Origin: Gallionella sp.
GTDB taxonomy: Bacteria > Pseudomonadota > Gammaproteobacteria > Burkholderiales > Gallionellaceae
Direction: 5' to 3'
Assembly (NCBI GenBank): GCA_023259035.1
Contig: JAHFRA010000008.1
Span: 1 to 64,000, forward strand
DNA length: 64,000 bases
The notes under the pieces are model-generated. The model was not told the DNA's origin. It saw only the letters and a program-made list of their open reading frames with translations, and ran no database searches. Positions within the stretch are counted from its first letter, which is position 1. Every line of letters starts with the position of its first letter. This document shows positions 53,828-63,031 of this stretch, piece by piece. Made by a program: the position numbers and the translations under genes.

Positions 53828-53880
53828 CCAGCCGTCTGACCAAGCTGTCAAAATACGACAGCCACTCACCGGTTATCATG
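53828..53880 (+). repeat. Degenerate hairpin repeat unit before flgF
   Basis: GCTGTC-AAAATAC-GACAGC (about 53844-53862) is the only fully paired part; flanks CCAGCCGTCTGACCAA and ACTCACCGGTTATC line up with the hairpin unit of 9579 and 35765. It lies in the 111-bp flgE-flgF gap. Confidence 0.45.
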
Positions 53881-53909
53881 AATTGCCCTTATGGGACAAG
53901 GAGAAAGTA

Positions 53910-54653
53910 ATGGACAGATTAATCTACACCGCGATGACCGGGGCATCACATGTGCTGCAACAGCAGGCAGCGGTGGCGGAGAATCTGGCTAATGCCAGCA
54001 CGCCAGGGTTTCGTGCCGCACTGAATACCTTTCGTGCCGTTCCGCTGGTGGGTGAAGGTTTGCCGACCCGCACGTTCGTGGTGGATTCCACGGCGGGTGC
54101 GGATTTTACGCCTGCGGCGTTCCAGCCGACCGGTCGTGAATTGGATGTGGCGATAAATGGAGCGGGCTGGATTGCAGTACAAGGGGCGGATGGCAAAGAA
54201 GCCTACACGCGCAACGGCAGCTTCCAGATTTCACCCAACGGCGTGCTACAAACCCGTAGCGGACTGAATGTCGTCGGCGACGCGGGGCCAATCACCATTC
54301 CGCCAGACACCGAGGTAACGTTTGCCAAAGATGGCACGATTTCAACGGTGCCCAGCGGTTCCAAAGCAGCTTCTGTCGTGGTGGTGGGGCGGTTGAAGCT
54401 GGTCAATCCGGCCAGCGATCAATTGGATCGTGGCGGCGATGGTTTATTTCGTATGAAGGATGGTTCCACTGCACCTGCAGAGGTCAAAACCGAAGTGGTT
54501 CCCGGCAATCTGGAGGGCAGTAATGTGAATACCGTAGAAGCGATGGTGAACATGATTTCGTTGGCGCGCAAGTTCGATATGCAGATGAAAATGTTGCAAA
54601 CTGCGGATAACAACGCACGGCAGGCCAGCCAGATAATGAGTCTTGCCGGTTAA
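53910..54653 (+). CDS. flgF: Flagellar proximal rod protein FlgF
   Basis: 247 residues from ATG 53910 (AAGGAGAAAGTA). MDRLIYTAMTGASHVLQQQA, VAENLANASTPGFRAALNTF, GRELDVAINGAGWIAVQGAD, YTRNGSFQISPNGVLQTRSG, and the C-terminal NVNTVEAMVNMISLARKFDM. Part of the flagellar rod. Nine codons in frame before this ATG are not conserved-looking. Confidence 0.95.
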   Translation: MDRLIYTAMTGASHVLQQQAAVAENLANASTPGFRAALNTFRAVPLVGEGLPTRTFVVDSTAGADFTPAAFQPTGRELDVAINGAGWIAVQGADGKEAYTRNGSFQISPNGVLQTRSGLNVVGDAGPITIPPDTEVTFAKDGTISTVPSGSKAASVVVVGRLKLVNPASDQLDRGGDGLFRMKDGSTAPAEVKTEVVPGNLEGSNVNTVEAMVNMISLARKFDMQMKMLQTADNNARQASQIMSLAG

Positions 54654-54655
54654 CA

Positions 54656-54772
54656 ATAGAGGACGGAAGACAGAGGACAGAAGTTTTGACGCGGCTACGC
54701 CGCGCTACTGGTATAACGTGCCGCTGTGCGGCACACAACAATCTGTCCTCTGTCCTCTGCCTTCTGTTCTCT
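54656..54772. repeat. GGACAGA-arm element between flgF and flgG
   Basis: Left arm 54656-54682 (AGAGGACGGAAGACAGAGGA and on) and right arm 54742-54772 are inverted repeats; the centre has the hairpin CGCGGCTACGCCGCG (54690-54704), the exact reverse complement of the centre of the element at 46804. It fills nearly the entire 139-bp gap. Confidence 0.8.
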
Positions 54773-54792
54773 GATATGAAAGGATAACAATC

Positions 54793-55575
54793 ATGATACG
54801 TTCTTTGTGGATTTCCAAAACAGGCCTGGATGCGCAGCAAACCCAGATGGATGTGGTTGCCAATAATCTGGCTAACGTTAGTACAAATGGCTTTAAACGG
54901 TCGCGTGCGGTGTTTGAGGATTTGCTCTATCAGACCATACGCCAACCAGGCGCACAGTCTTCACAACAAACCCAGATTCCATCGGGTCTGCAGATTGGTA
55001 CCGGTGTTCGACCCGTAGCGGCAGAGCGCATTCATACCCAGGGTAATCTGCTACTGACCGGTAACCAGCTGGATGTGGCTATCCAGGGCGCAGGGTTCTT
55101 TCAAGTGTTGATGCCGGATGGCTCGACGGCTTATACCCGCGACGGCTCATTCCAGCGCGATAGCCAGGGACAGCTAGTGACTTCCAGCGGCTTTGCCGTT
55201 CAACCTGCCATCACCATTCCCGCCAACGCCATGACGGTTAGCATCGGTCGTGACGGCATCGTTTCAGTGACACAGCCGGGCGTAGCTGCACCGGTGCAGG
55301 TGGGTAGCTTGCAAGTGGCAACTTTCATTAACCCGTCCGGGTTAATGAGCCAGGGCGAGAACCTTTATCAGGAAACGGCTTCATCCGGTACGCCGAGTAC
55401 CAATGTGCCAGGCACCAATGGTAGTGGTTTGTTGAGCCAAAACTATGTGGAGACTTCCAACGTGAATGTGGTGGAAGAGATGGTGAATATGATACAGACG
55501 CAGCGCGCCTATGAAATCAATTCCAAAGCGATCACGACGTCGGATCAGATGTTGCAGAAATTATCGCAGATGTAA
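54793..55575 (+). CDS. flgG: Flagellar distal rod protein FlgG
   Basis: 260 residues, the standard length and pattern: [77 protein letters not shown], and the C-terminal [20 protein letters not shown]. FlgG builds the distal rod that passes through the P and L rings. AAAGGATAACAATC precedes ATG 54793. Confidence 0.97.
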   Translation: MIRSLWISKTGLDAQQTQMDVVANNLANVSTNGFKRSRAVFEDLLYQTIRQPGAQSSQQTQIPSGLQIGTGVRPVAAERIHTQGNLLLTGNQLDVAIQGAGFFQVLMPDGSTAYTRDGSFQRDSQGQLVTSSGFAVQPAITIPANAMTVSIGRDGIVSVTQPGVAAPVQVGSLQVATFINPSGLMSQGENLYQETASSGTPSTNVPGTNGSGLLSQNYVETSNVNVVEEMVNMIQTQRAYEINSKAITTSDQMLQKLSQM

Positions 55576-55618
55576 TTTTTGGCGAAGGGCAGGCCTCAGA
55601 CCTGCAGGGGTGATGTAA

Positions 55619-56305
55619 ATGCAATATAGAATATTTGTTTTGATTGGGTTGCTGCTGGGCTTGGCCGGATGCGTGAGCAATCCGCCCACCAGCGTGCATC
55701 AGCCGATGACGGCCAAACCGGTCGAGCGGTTGGTGGTGGCTCCGGCGGATGGCGCGATCTTTCATGCGGGCATCAATGAACGCCACTTGTTCGAAGATAA
55801 GCGAGCGCGCAACGTCGGCGATATTTTGACTATCAACATCGTGGAAAAGACCACTGGTAACAGGAAGTCCAGTGGCACCTCTACCAGCGCAAACAGCATC
55901 ATCGCGGCTACTCCAAGCGTGACATTAGGACCGGCGGCCCAGTTGCTGCTCAAGGCGTTTTCAGTCACTAGCAGCAACAGCAACAAGGCTGCTACTACAG
56001 GAGCAGGTGCCGCCAGTGAGGACTTGACCGGAACGATCAGCGTGACGGTGACTCAGGTGTTAGCGAACGGGAATCTTTTGGTTAGCGGAGAAAAGCAGGT
56101 GGGCTTGAATCAGAGCGATGAGTTCATCCGTTTCTCGGGTGTGGTCAACCCGATCACTATCACCAACCTGAATGTAGTGCAATCCACCCAAGTGGCCGAT
56201 GCACACATTGAATACAAGAGTGCTGGTGCAATGAATGAATTTATGAACGATACGCAATCATTGGGATTTCTGGGACGGTTCTTCCTGTCGGTGTTGCCGT
56301 TCTGA
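55619..56305 (+). CDS. flgH: Flagellar L-ring lipoprotein FlgH
   Basis: 228 residues. Lipoprotein signal [18 protein letters not shown] with lipobox LAGC (Cys18). Mature motifs: [54 protein letters not shown], and the C-terminal [13 protein letters not shown]. It forms the L ring in the outer membrane. The TGA stop (56303-56305) overlaps the first bases of the GGACAGA-type repeat at 56304. Confidence 0.96.
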   Translation: MQYRIFVLIGLLLGLAGCVSNPPTSVHQPMTAKPVERLVVAPADGAIFHAGINERHLFEDKRARNVGDILTINIVEKTTGNRKSSGTSTSANSIIAATPSVTLGPAAQLLLKAFSVTSSNSNKAATTGAGAASEDLTGTISVTVTQVLANGNLLVSGEKQVGLNQSDEFIRFSGVVNPITITNLNVVQSTQVADAHIEYKSAGAMNEFMNDTQSLGFLGRFFLSVLPF

Positions 56306-56441
56306 GGACAGAAGACAGAATGCACTTTTGAACGGAGGTTGTATGAATCGAATTTTTCTATTGTTGTCGGGTAAGTTAGGCGCCTCCCGCATTGGGGGGG
56401 TTATCGGCCTGTCTGTCCTCTGTTTTCTGTCTTCTGTCCTC
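56304..56441. repeat. GGACAGA-arm inverted repeat spanning the flgH-flgI junction
   Basis: GAGGACAGAAGACAGA (56304-56319) is perfectly complementary to TCTGTCTTCTGTCCTC (56426-56441). The left arm overlaps the flgH stop; the right arm, extended to about 56408-56444, is read as codons of the flgI signal peptide. Spacing and arm sequence match the elements at 46804-46933 and 54656-54772, but the centre differs and carries the flgI start. Confidence 0.75.
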
Positions 56442-57497
56442 TGGAGCGGCGCGGCATATGCTGATCGCATCAAGGACATGGCGAGCATTCAGGGTGTGCG
56501 CGACAACCAATTGATTGGCTACGGATTAGTGGTCGGACTGGATGGCAGCGGCGATCAAACCACGCAAACACCGTTCACTGTGCAGAGCATCATCAGCATG
56601 TTGTCGCAGATGGGTGTGAATATGCCGCAGGGTACCAGTTTGCAACTCAAGAATGTCGCGGCGGTGATGGTGACTGCCACGCTCCCACCGTTTTCCAGAC
56701 CGGGTCAAACCATTGATGTAACTGCTTCTTCCCTTGGCAATGCCAAGAGTCTGCGCGGCGGAACGTTGTTGATGACGCCGTTGAAGGGCGGGGATGGTCA
56801 GGTATATGCGATGGCTCAAGGCAATGTGCTGGTTGGCGGGGTGGGTGCGTCTTCGGGCGGTGCTTCGGTGCAGGTGAATCACTTGAGCGTCGGTCGTTTG
56901 CCAGCCGGTGCAACGGTGGAACGCGCCGTACCGACAGTGTTGGGTCAAGGCGACTATATTCATTTGGAGTTGAACGCAACGGATTTCACTACTGTTGCAC
57001 GCATCGTCGAGGCCATCAACGGGCAGGTTGCGCCCGGCTTGGCTGCGGCACTGGATGGACGGATGGTTCAAGTGCGGGCGCCCGCAGGCAATGAGCGAGT
57101 TGCTTTTATTTCAAAAATTGAGAATCTGGAAGTTAATCCGGCGCAGGGAATTGCCAAGGTAATTATCAACGCCCGCACCGGGTCGATCGTAATGAATCAA
57201 GCGGTAACTCTGGACACTTGTGCCATTGCGCACGGTAATCTGACTGTTGTAATCAACACCGACAGCTCGGTGAGCCAACCCAATGCCCTTTCTCAAGGCC
57301 AAACTGCGCAAACCGATAAAACCACGATAGATGTGAAAGCAGATAAGGGAGGTTTGGTTCAACTGCAAAAGGGGGTATCATTAAGCGACGTGGTCAAGGC
57401 GTTGAATTCAATCGGTGCAACCCCGCAGGATTTGCTGACAATTTTGCAGGCGATGAAATCGGCAGGGGCGCTGCGTGCGGAACTGGAAATCATCTAA
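56343..57497 (+). CDS. flgI: Flagellar P-ring protein FlgI
   Basis: 384 residues from ATG 56343 (GGAGGTTGT). The signal peptide is unusually long at 40 residues: hydrophobic IFLLLSG, a polar gap, then [20 protein letters not shown] and cleavage at AYA/DRIKD. Residues ~22-35 are encoded by the repeat arm. The mature protein is standard: [80 protein letters not shown]. It polymerises as the P ring with help from FlgA. Confidence 0.95.
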   Translation: MNRIFLLLSGKLGASRIGGVIGLSVLCFLSSVLWSGAAYADRIKDMASIQGVRDNQLIGYGLVVGLDGSGDQTTQTPFTVQSIISMLSQMGVNMPQGTSLQLKNVAAVMVTATLPPFSRPGQTIDVTASSLGNAKSLRGGTLLMTPLKGGDGQVYAMAQGNVLVGGVGASSGGASVQVNHLSVGRLPAGATVERAVPTVLGQGDYIHLELNATDFTTVARIVEAINGQVAPGLAAALDGRMVQVRAPAGNERVAFISKIENLEVNPAQGIAKVIINARTGSIVMNQAVTLDTCAIAHGNLTVVINTDSSVSQPNALSQGQTAQTDKTTIDVKADKGGLVQLQKGVSLSDVVKALNSIGATPQDLLTILQAMKSAGALRAELEII

Positions 57498-57498
57498 T

Positions 57499-57639
57499 GG
57501 AAACCTCTATAAATTCATTTTCCGGGCGAATCGCGGCGTCACGTGCTCGCTCATTCCTCGCCTATCAACCTGATATGTCTCGTCATTCGCTGTGCGGCTC
57601 CTTGCGCTTCATCCCACAAAACGAGTTTCTAGAGGTTCC
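57499..57639. repeat. Element with GGNACCTCTA inverted ends between flgI and flgJ
   Basis: Left GGAAACCTCTATAAATTCAT and right complement of GGAACCTCTAGAAACTCGTT are terminal inverted repeats of ~22 bases with a few differences; 141 bp in total. The left half (CCTCTATAAATT...CGGGCGAATCGCG) is repeated at 63308-63350. The right end supplies AGAGG, 7 bases before the flgJ ATG. No gene inside. Confidence 0.75.
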
Positions 57640-57642
57640 ATA

Positions 57643-58530
57643 ATGGTCAATCGGCTGGACACTTCTGCAAAGCTGGCTATCGACACGCAGAGCCTCGAGC
57701 AATTGCGTGCGCAGGCCAAACGGTCGCCGGATCAGGCGCTCAAAGCAGCGGCGCAACAATTTGAATCAGTGTTCCTCAATATGATGCTGAAAAGCATGCG
57801 TGAGGCCACGCCGCAGGACGGCATGTTCGATAGCGAGCAAACCAAGATGTTTACCGGCATGCTGGATCAACAATTGGCGCAAAGCATGTCCAGTCGGGGG
57901 GTGGGTTTGGCTGATGTCATGGTCAAACAGCTGAGCCTCGGCACGGGGGGGCAGATGCCCGTCGTGGATGGCCTCAATAAATCGTCTTCTGCGGCTTTTG
58001 CGCCAAACCATTCATTGACCGCTCCCTCTTCGGCAACGACGGGCGTTTTGCCGTCCGCATACAGTGAAAATGTCCAGCAGGATTTTGTAAGCCGTATGCT
58101 GCCTTATGCCATGCAAGCGAGCCAGGCCACCGATGTACCGCCGCACCTGATGTTGGGGCAGGCCGCGCTGGAAAGCGGTTGGGGTAAGCGCGAAATTCGT
58201 ATGGCAGATGGCAGTAACAGTTTCAATCTGTTTGGTATCAAGGCTAATTCAGGCTGGGATGGCAAGGTGGCGGAGGTGATGACTACCGAGTATAAAAATG
58301 GGGTGGCGCATAAGCAGGTTGAAAAATTTCGCGCTTATTCTTCCTATGCCGAGGCGTTTCAGGATCATGCCAATATGATCAGCAAAAATCCACGCTACGC
58401 GGATGTGTTGCAGCGGGGCGGTGATGTGGCCGGGATGGCTCAGGCAATGCAAAAGGCAGGATATGCGACCGATCCGAAATATGCCGATAAGCTGGCGCAA
58501 ATCATGGGTAAAATGAACTTGGCGGGATAG
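57643..58530 (+). CDS. flgJ: Flagellar rod-capping protein/peptidoglycan hydrolase FlgJ
   Basis: 295 residues from ATG 57643. N-terminal rod-cap domain ~1-105 (AAAQQFESVFLNMMLKSMRE, MFDSEQTKMFTGMLDQQLAQ) and C-terminal glucosaminidase domain ~145-295 with the catalytic Glu177 in LGQAALESGWGKREI and SFNLFGIKANSGWDGK. It opens peptidoglycan for rod growth. The Shine-Dalgarno (AGAGG) is part of the repeat end just upstream, so this start was shaped by the insertion. Confidence 0.95.
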   Translation: MVNRLDTSAKLAIDTQSLEQLRAQAKRSPDQALKAAAQQFESVFLNMMLKSMREATPQDGMFDSEQTKMFTGMLDQQLAQSMSSRGVGLADVMVKQLSLGTGGQMPVVDGLNKSSSAAFAPNHSLTAPSSATTGVLPSAYSENVQQDFVSRMLPYAMQASQATDVPPHLMLGQAALESGWGKREIRMADGSNSFNLFGIKANSGWDGKVAEVMTTEYKNGVAHKQVEKFRAYSSYAEAFQDHANMISKNPRYADVLQRGGDVAGMAQAMQKAGYATDPKYADKLAQIMGKMNLAG

Positions 58531-58706
58531 GCACCCTAAATAAACGCAGACTTAATCCGCTCGTGGTAAGCCTCCTGAGGTATCGAAGGGCGAATCATGA
58601 TCTGATTAAATCTATACCAATCAATTGATCCTGCCATTCGATAAGCTCATGGCGAATGGATGATTGATTTAATCTGCGTTTCTCTAAAGAATTTTTTAGA
58701 GGTGCC
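58530..58706. repeat. Element with GGNACCTCTA-type ends between flgJ and flgK
   Basis: Left GGCACCCTAAATAAACGCAG (58530 on) and right end complement of GGCACCTCTAAAAAATTCTT; inside these AAACGCAGACTTAATC (58542 on) and GATTTAATCTGCGTTT pair with 2 differences. The middle has REP-like palindromes (CCATTCGATAAGCTCATGGC at 58636). The right end contains the TAAA and spacer of the flgK sigma-28 promoter. Confidence 0.7.
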
Positions 58707-58711
58707 GATAA
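58685..58711 (+). promoter_or_regulatory. Sigma-28 promoter of flgKL
   Basis: TAAA at 58685-58688, exactly 15 bases, then a perfect GCCGATAA at 58704-58711. Expected transcription start near 58719, about 32 bases before the flgK GTG. The -35 box and spacer lie inside the right end of the repeat element; only GATAA of the -10 box is outside it. Confidence 0.88.
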
Positions 58712-58750
58712 CATGGTTGAGCCTATGTGTTGGCTGGCGAAAGGAATATC

Positions 58751-60712
58751 GTGGCAGACTTGTTTACCTCAGCATTAAGTGGAATGAATGCGGCTCAGAT
58801 GGGGGTAGCGACCACCGAGCACAACATCGCCAATGCAAGTACACCCGGATATACGCGACAGCAGATTTTGATCGGTTCACGTGCCGGGCAGCAGACTGGC
58901 GCCGGATTCGTCGGGCAAGGAGTTGATGTAACGGGCGTGAAACGGATCTATGATCAGTTTTTGACCACTCAGGTTCTGCAGGAGCAAAGCCAAGCCAGTT
59001 ATCTTAGCACCTACCACTCCGCCCTCAAGCAAATTGACAATTTGATCGCGGATCCTGCTGCCGGCGCGGCACCGGCGATGCAGGGTTTCTTTGATGCGTT
59101 GAATGGGGTCGCCAATAACCCTGAATCTACTCCCGCGCGTCAAACTTTGCTGAGTAATGCGCAGTTTGCCGTAAATAGATTTCAAGCCATCGATCAACGG
59201 CTGACGGATATAGCCAATGGATTAACCAACCAGATTGGCGCCAGTGTCAATACGGTCAACAGCTACGCCAGGCAGGTTGCTATCCTGAATGGCAATATCA
59301 AGCGAGCCACAGCCAGCGGGCAGGGGCAGGTTCCTAATGATCTGCTTGATCAGCGCGATCAACTGATTACCCAGATGAACAAGGAGATTAAAACTTCTGT
59401 AGTGCAGCAACCGGATGGAACGGTAAGCGTATTTGTTGGCAGCGGACAAGCGCTGGTTGTTGATGAACAGGCGATGCAATTGCAGGTCGTTCAATCGCCA
59501 AACGATCCGAGCAAGGTGGATGTTGCCTATGTGAACAATGGTAAAGCTTTTACCTTGCAGCAAAGCAGTTTGCAAGGTGGCAACCTGGGTGCGAATATCG
59601 CGTTCCGTGACCAGAGCTTGGAGCCTGCCCGTAATGCGCTTGGTCGTGTGGCGTTGGGAATGGCTGCGAGTATTAATCAGCAGAACCAGTTGGGGCTGGA
59701 TTTGAACGGCGCGTTGGGAGGCAATCTTTTTAAAGCAGCGTCACCGCGCGTTGACAATAACGCGAACAATACTGGCACTGCGGTTGCGTCTGCGACAATT
59801 AGCAATATCTCGCAACTCACCACCAGCGATTACCAGCTGAGGTTTGATGGCACCAGCTACGCGATGGTGCGCCTGTCGGACAGCGCCGTCACAAGCCTGG
59901 GAACTCCCGGAGCATTTCCTGCAACTTTTACCGTCGATGGGTTTACTGTCAACCTGTCTGCCGGAGCCCAGCAAGGCGATAGTTTTTTGATACGCCCCAC
60001 CGCGTATGCCGCGCGCGATATTGCGCTGGTTACCAATGATCCTGCCAAGATTGCGGCTGCAGCGCCGATGCGCACTAACGCGGCATTGAGCAACACGGGC
60101 GCTGGAAGGATTAGCGCTGGCGCGGTTGACGCGACTTACACAGCTGCAACAGTGACACCTGCAGTTACTCTGACGTACGACTCCGCCACGAATTCACTTG
60201 CTGGGTTTCCTCCAGCTCTTCCCGTATCTGTTACCGATAATGGCGTAACCCCCCCCGTAACTACTGTGTTTGCAGCAGGCGCGCCAGTGACCTACACCAG
60301 TGGCGCAACGGTGCAATTTGGCGGTGTCAGTTTCACGCTTACGGGTGCACTTGCTACCAGTGATACTTTCACGGTGTCTTCCAATACCAACGCGACCGGC
60401 GACAATCGTAACGCGTTGCTGATGTCGAGTATGCAAACACAAAACTTGATGGCGAATGGAACCGCAAGTTTTCAGGGAATATATGGGCAGTTGGTTGGTG
60501 ACATTGGCGCCAAAACTAGCGAGTTGAGTGTAACGAGTCAGGCGCAGGATAGTATGTTGGCGCAAACAGTTGCTTCACAGCAGTCGGTTTCTGGTGTGAA
60601 TCTTGACGAGGAGGCAGCCAACTTGATGCGTTACCAAAAAGCGTATCAAGCGTCGGCCAAGGCGATGCAAATTGCTCAAACCATGTTTGATGCCATAATG
60701 AACATTAAATAG
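58751..60712 (+). CDS. flgK: Hook-filament junction protein FlgK (HAP1)
   Basis: 653 residues from GTG 58751 (AAGGAA 3 bases ahead; VADLFTSALSGMNAAQMGVA). About 100 longer than E. coli FlgK. Conserved N-terminal TTEHNIANASTPGYTRQQIL, NDLLDQRDQLITQMNKEIKT, and C-terminal SGVNLDEEAANLMRYQKAYQ. The extra length is a pair of Gly/Thr-rich beta modules, ~365-435 and ~470-560, each ending in a G/S-D-x-F-x-x-x motif (QQGDSFLIRP, ATSDTFTVSS). Exported with FlgN. Transcribed from the sigma-28 promoter at 58685. Confidence 0.95.
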   Translation: MADLFTSALSGMNAAQMGVATTEHNIANASTPGYTRQQILIGSRAGQQTGAGFVGQGVDVTGVKRIYDQFLTTQVLQEQSQASYLSTYHSALKQIDNLIADPAAGAAPAMQGFFDALNGVANNPESTPARQTLLSNAQFAVNRFQAIDQRLTDIANGLTNQIGASVNTVNSYARQVAILNGNIKRATASGQGQVPNDLLDQRDQLITQMNKEIKTSVVQQPDGTVSVFVGSGQALVVDEQAMQLQVVQSPNDPSKVDVAYVNNGKAFTLQQSSLQGGNLGANIAFRDQSLEPARNALGRVALGMAASINQQNQLGLDLNGALGGNLFKAASPRVDNNANNTGTAVASATISNISQLTTSDYQLRFDGTSYAMVRLSDSAVTSLGTPGAFPATFTVDGFTVNLSAGAQQGDSFLIRPTAYAARDIALVTNDPAKIAAAAPMRTNAALSNTGAGRISAGAVDATYTAATVTPAVTLTYDSATNSLAGFPPALPVSVTDNGVTPPVTTVFAAGAPVTYTSGATVQFGGVSFTLTGALATSDTFTVSSNTNATGDNRNALLMSSMQTQNLMANGTASFQGIYGQLVGDIGAKTSELSVTSQAQDSMLAQTVASQQSVSGVNLDEEAANLMRYQKAYQASAKAMQIAQTMFDAIMNIK

Positions 60713-60727
60713 GAAAGCGGGCACATT

Positions 60728-61972
60728 ATGCGTATCAGCTCCAATACAATTTTTGACAACAATGCCGCCTTGCTGAATCAGCAACAGGCTCGCTTGGCGC
60801 AGACCCAGCAGCAGATTGCAAGCGGAAACCGGATGTCGATGGCATCGGATGACCCCGTGGCGGCAACTCGTGCATTGGAAATTAAACAGTCGGACGCGAT
60901 AAATACGCAGTATGCCGCTAACCGTACAACGGCGAGCCACACGCTGTCGCTGGCCGAGGGTAGCATGCAAAGCGTAGTTTCTTTACTGCAAGACGTGCAA
61001 ACTGCGGTAATAAGCGCGGGAAATGGTTCGTTCGGTAATGGCGATCGCAAGGTCATTGCAACCCAGTTAAGCGGAAAATTGCAAGAGTTGGTTGGATTGG
61101 CAAACAGCACGGATGGCGCAGGCAATTATCTATTTTCAGGATTTCAGTCCAAGACTCCGCCCTTTGCCGATATGGCTGGCGTAATTACCTATAACGGTGA
61201 CGATGGACAACGCCTGACGCAAGCAAGCGCCTCGCGGCAAGTCGCATCGAGTGATTCTGGTGCGGATGTGTTTATGCGGGTGAAAAATGGTAATGGCACG
61301 TTTGTTACACAGCCAGGGACTAATGCTATAACTCTTGGTGCCAATACCGGCACCGGCATTATCAGCATAGGTTCTGTATCAAGCCCGCCTCCGACACTGC
61401 CGCTAAGCAACTATAGCGTTGCATTCACTGTGGCGGCTGGAGTAACGACCTACACGGTGACTAATACCACCAACGGTAATCCTACTGTTCCTCCATTGGT
61501 CGGTACTCCTTACGTGAGTGGGCAGGCTATCAGCTTCGACGGTATGCAGTTCGACATCAAAGGTACGCCCGCTGACGGCGATACGTTTACGGTCACGCCA
61601 AGCGCCAATGAAAGCCTGTTCAAAACCATCGCCGATTTGATTGTTGCGCTGAATACCCCAGCGGCAACTCCCGCAAATGGGGGAACCACCAGTCTGACCA
61701 ATAGCCTGACTCGCGGCCTCAATAATCTGGACAACGCGCTGAATAATGTTGCGACTATCCAAGCCTCCATGGGTTTGCGCCTTAATGAGATTGATGCACT
61801 GCAGACTGCGGGCGATGATTTGGGCTTGCAGTTCAAACAGACTTTGCAGAAATTGCAGGATACCGATTACAACAAGGCGATAAGTGATCTGACTATGCAA
61901 CAAATGAGTCTGCAGGCCGCACAGAAATCTTTTGTCAAAGTCTCAGATCTTTCCTTGTTTAGCTACCTTTGA
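60728..61972 (+). CDS. flgL: Hook-filament junction protein FlgL (HAP3)
   Basis: 414 residues against ~317 in E. coli. N-terminal RISSNTIFDNNAALLNQQQA, RLAQTQQQIASGNRMSMASD, then DGAGNYLFSGFQSKTPPF; C-terminal MGLRLNEIDALQTAGDDLGL and SFVKVSDLSLFSYL. The inserted region (~220-300, YSVAFTVAAGVTTYTVTNTT to ADGDTFTVTPSANESLF) resembles the second module of FlgK. ATG 60728, 15 bases after flgK, read from the flgK promoter. Confidence 0.95.
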   Translation: MRISSNTIFDNNAALLNQQQARLAQTQQQIASGNRMSMASDDPVAATRALEIKQSDAINTQYAANRTTASHTLSLAEGSMQSVVSLLQDVQTAVISAGNGSFGNGDRKVIATQLSGKLQELVGLANSTDGAGNYLFSGFQSKTPPFADMAGVITYNGDDGQRLTQASASRQVASSDSGADVFMRVKNGNGTFVTQPGTNAITLGANTGTGIISIGSVSSPPPTLPLSNYSVAFTVAAGVTTYTVTNTTNGNPTVPPLVGTPYVSGQAISFDGMQFDIKGTPADGDTFTVTPSANESLFKTIADLIVALNTPAATPANGGTTSLTNSLTRGLNNLDNALNNVATIQASMGLRLNEIDALQTAGDDLGLQFKQTLQKLQDTDYNKAISDLTMQQMSLQAAQKSFVKVSDLSLFSYL

Positions 61973-62023
61973 TTTTCAGAGAACAGGCAACTCTCCCTGC
62001 ATTGAGATTTCGATTTTGTCATT

Positions 62024-62147
62024 CCGGCGAATAGCCGGCGACTTGGTTGTCAACCTTGTCGAATGGCTAGTTGTTTCATCAGGCCGGAGCCCAGTTATTC
62101 CATTTCTCCATCCATAGCGCAATATCGTATGGTGCATGGAATGCACC
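62024..62147 (-). repeat. Repeat cluster between flgL and fliR
   Basis: On the minus strand 62060-62084 reads CCTGATGAAACAACTAGCCA then TTCG, matching 35747-35770 with one difference, and continues into a shortened hairpin unit (GGTTG-A-CAACC). GGTGCATGGAATGCACC (62131-62147) is the hairpin also found at 26961. The 274-bp gap between the convergent genes flgL and fliR holds no gene. Confidence 0.6.
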
Positions 62148-62246
62148 CACATAATTGTTGCCGTTTTGAAAGAGAAATGGAATTAGACAAAACAGTCAGA
62201 TGCCGGATCAAGTCCAGCATGATGAATTTTAGAGGGTTCCCCAGAA

Positions 62247-63026
62247 TCAGTGCGGCAGCTTCACAAGATTAAGCGTTGTCCCGACCCCCTCTTGGGTGAT
62301 TCTGTCCAATACTGGTACGAAGTAGGGCATGGACAAGATCAGCACGAAAAATCCAATGGCCAGCGTAATGGGGAAGCCGACCGCGAACAGGTTTAGTTGC
62401 GGCGCGGCGCGGGTGAGTATCCCCAGTGCAACATTGGTGATCAACAATGCGGCCAGGATGGGCAGGGAAATCTGCAGTGCGTAGGCGAAGATGCTCCCAC
62501 CCCAACTGACCACACCGTACAATCCTTTGTATGACAGCATGCCCCCAACGGGGAGCGTCTGAAAACTTTCCGCCAGCGTGGAGATCATGTAGAGATGCCC
62601 ATTTAGCGCGAGGAAAGCCAGTGTTGCAATTACGCCCATCCATTGGGCGATGATCGGGGAGTATGAGGCATTCATGGGGTCATAAAAACTGGCAAATCCC
62701 AAACCCATCTGTAATCCTGCTAGCTCGCCAGCCATTTCAACCGCAGTAAAAATCAGGCGCATGGTGAAGCCCATTGCCACGCCGATGATGATCTGTTGAA
62801 TTATTATTAGCAGTCCTTGGGGAGAGCCAAGGCTGACCAGCGGCATTTCGCCGAGGGTTGGTGCAATGATAATGGCGAGCAAGACAGATAGGCCGATTTT
62901 AACGCGAGCAGGGACTTGCTTGTTACCGAATATTGGCGAGCTGGCGATCATGGCCAGGATGCGCGTCAGCGGGAAAATCAGTGCGGCGAGCCAGGCATCG
63001 AGTTGCGCGCTGGTGAAGCTGATCAT
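62247..63026 (-). CDS. fliR: Flagellar export gate protein FliR
   Basis: 259 residues from ATG 63026 (MISFTSAQLDAWLAALIFPL); the frame is open upstream into fliQ, but those residues are unlike FliR. About six membrane helices, with ASSPIFGNKQVPARVKIGLS and VEMAGELAGLQMGLGFASFYDP as family marks. With FliP and FliQ it forms the export channel. It starts 5 bases after the fliQ stop; convergent with flgL. Confidence 0.95.
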   Translation of the reverse strand: MISFTSAQLDAWLAALIFPLTRILAMIASSPIFGNKQVPARVKIGLSVLLAIIIAPTLGEMPLVSLGSPQGLLIIIQQIIIGVAMGFTMRLIFTAVEMAGELAGLQMGLGFASFYDPMNASYSPIIAQWMGVIATLAFLALNGHLYMISTLAESFQTLPVGGMLSYKGLYGVVSWGGSIFAYALQISLPILAALLITNVALGILTRAAPQLNLFAVGFPITLAIGFFVLILSMPYFVPVLDRITQEGVGTTLNLVKLPH

Positions 63027-63031
63027 GCCAA

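Noticed and set aside
46804..54772. GACAGAGGAC units as a CRISPR-like array
   Set aside because: Units are adjacent or nearly so, without unique spacers, and are arranged as inverted arms around a hairpin; no cas genes.
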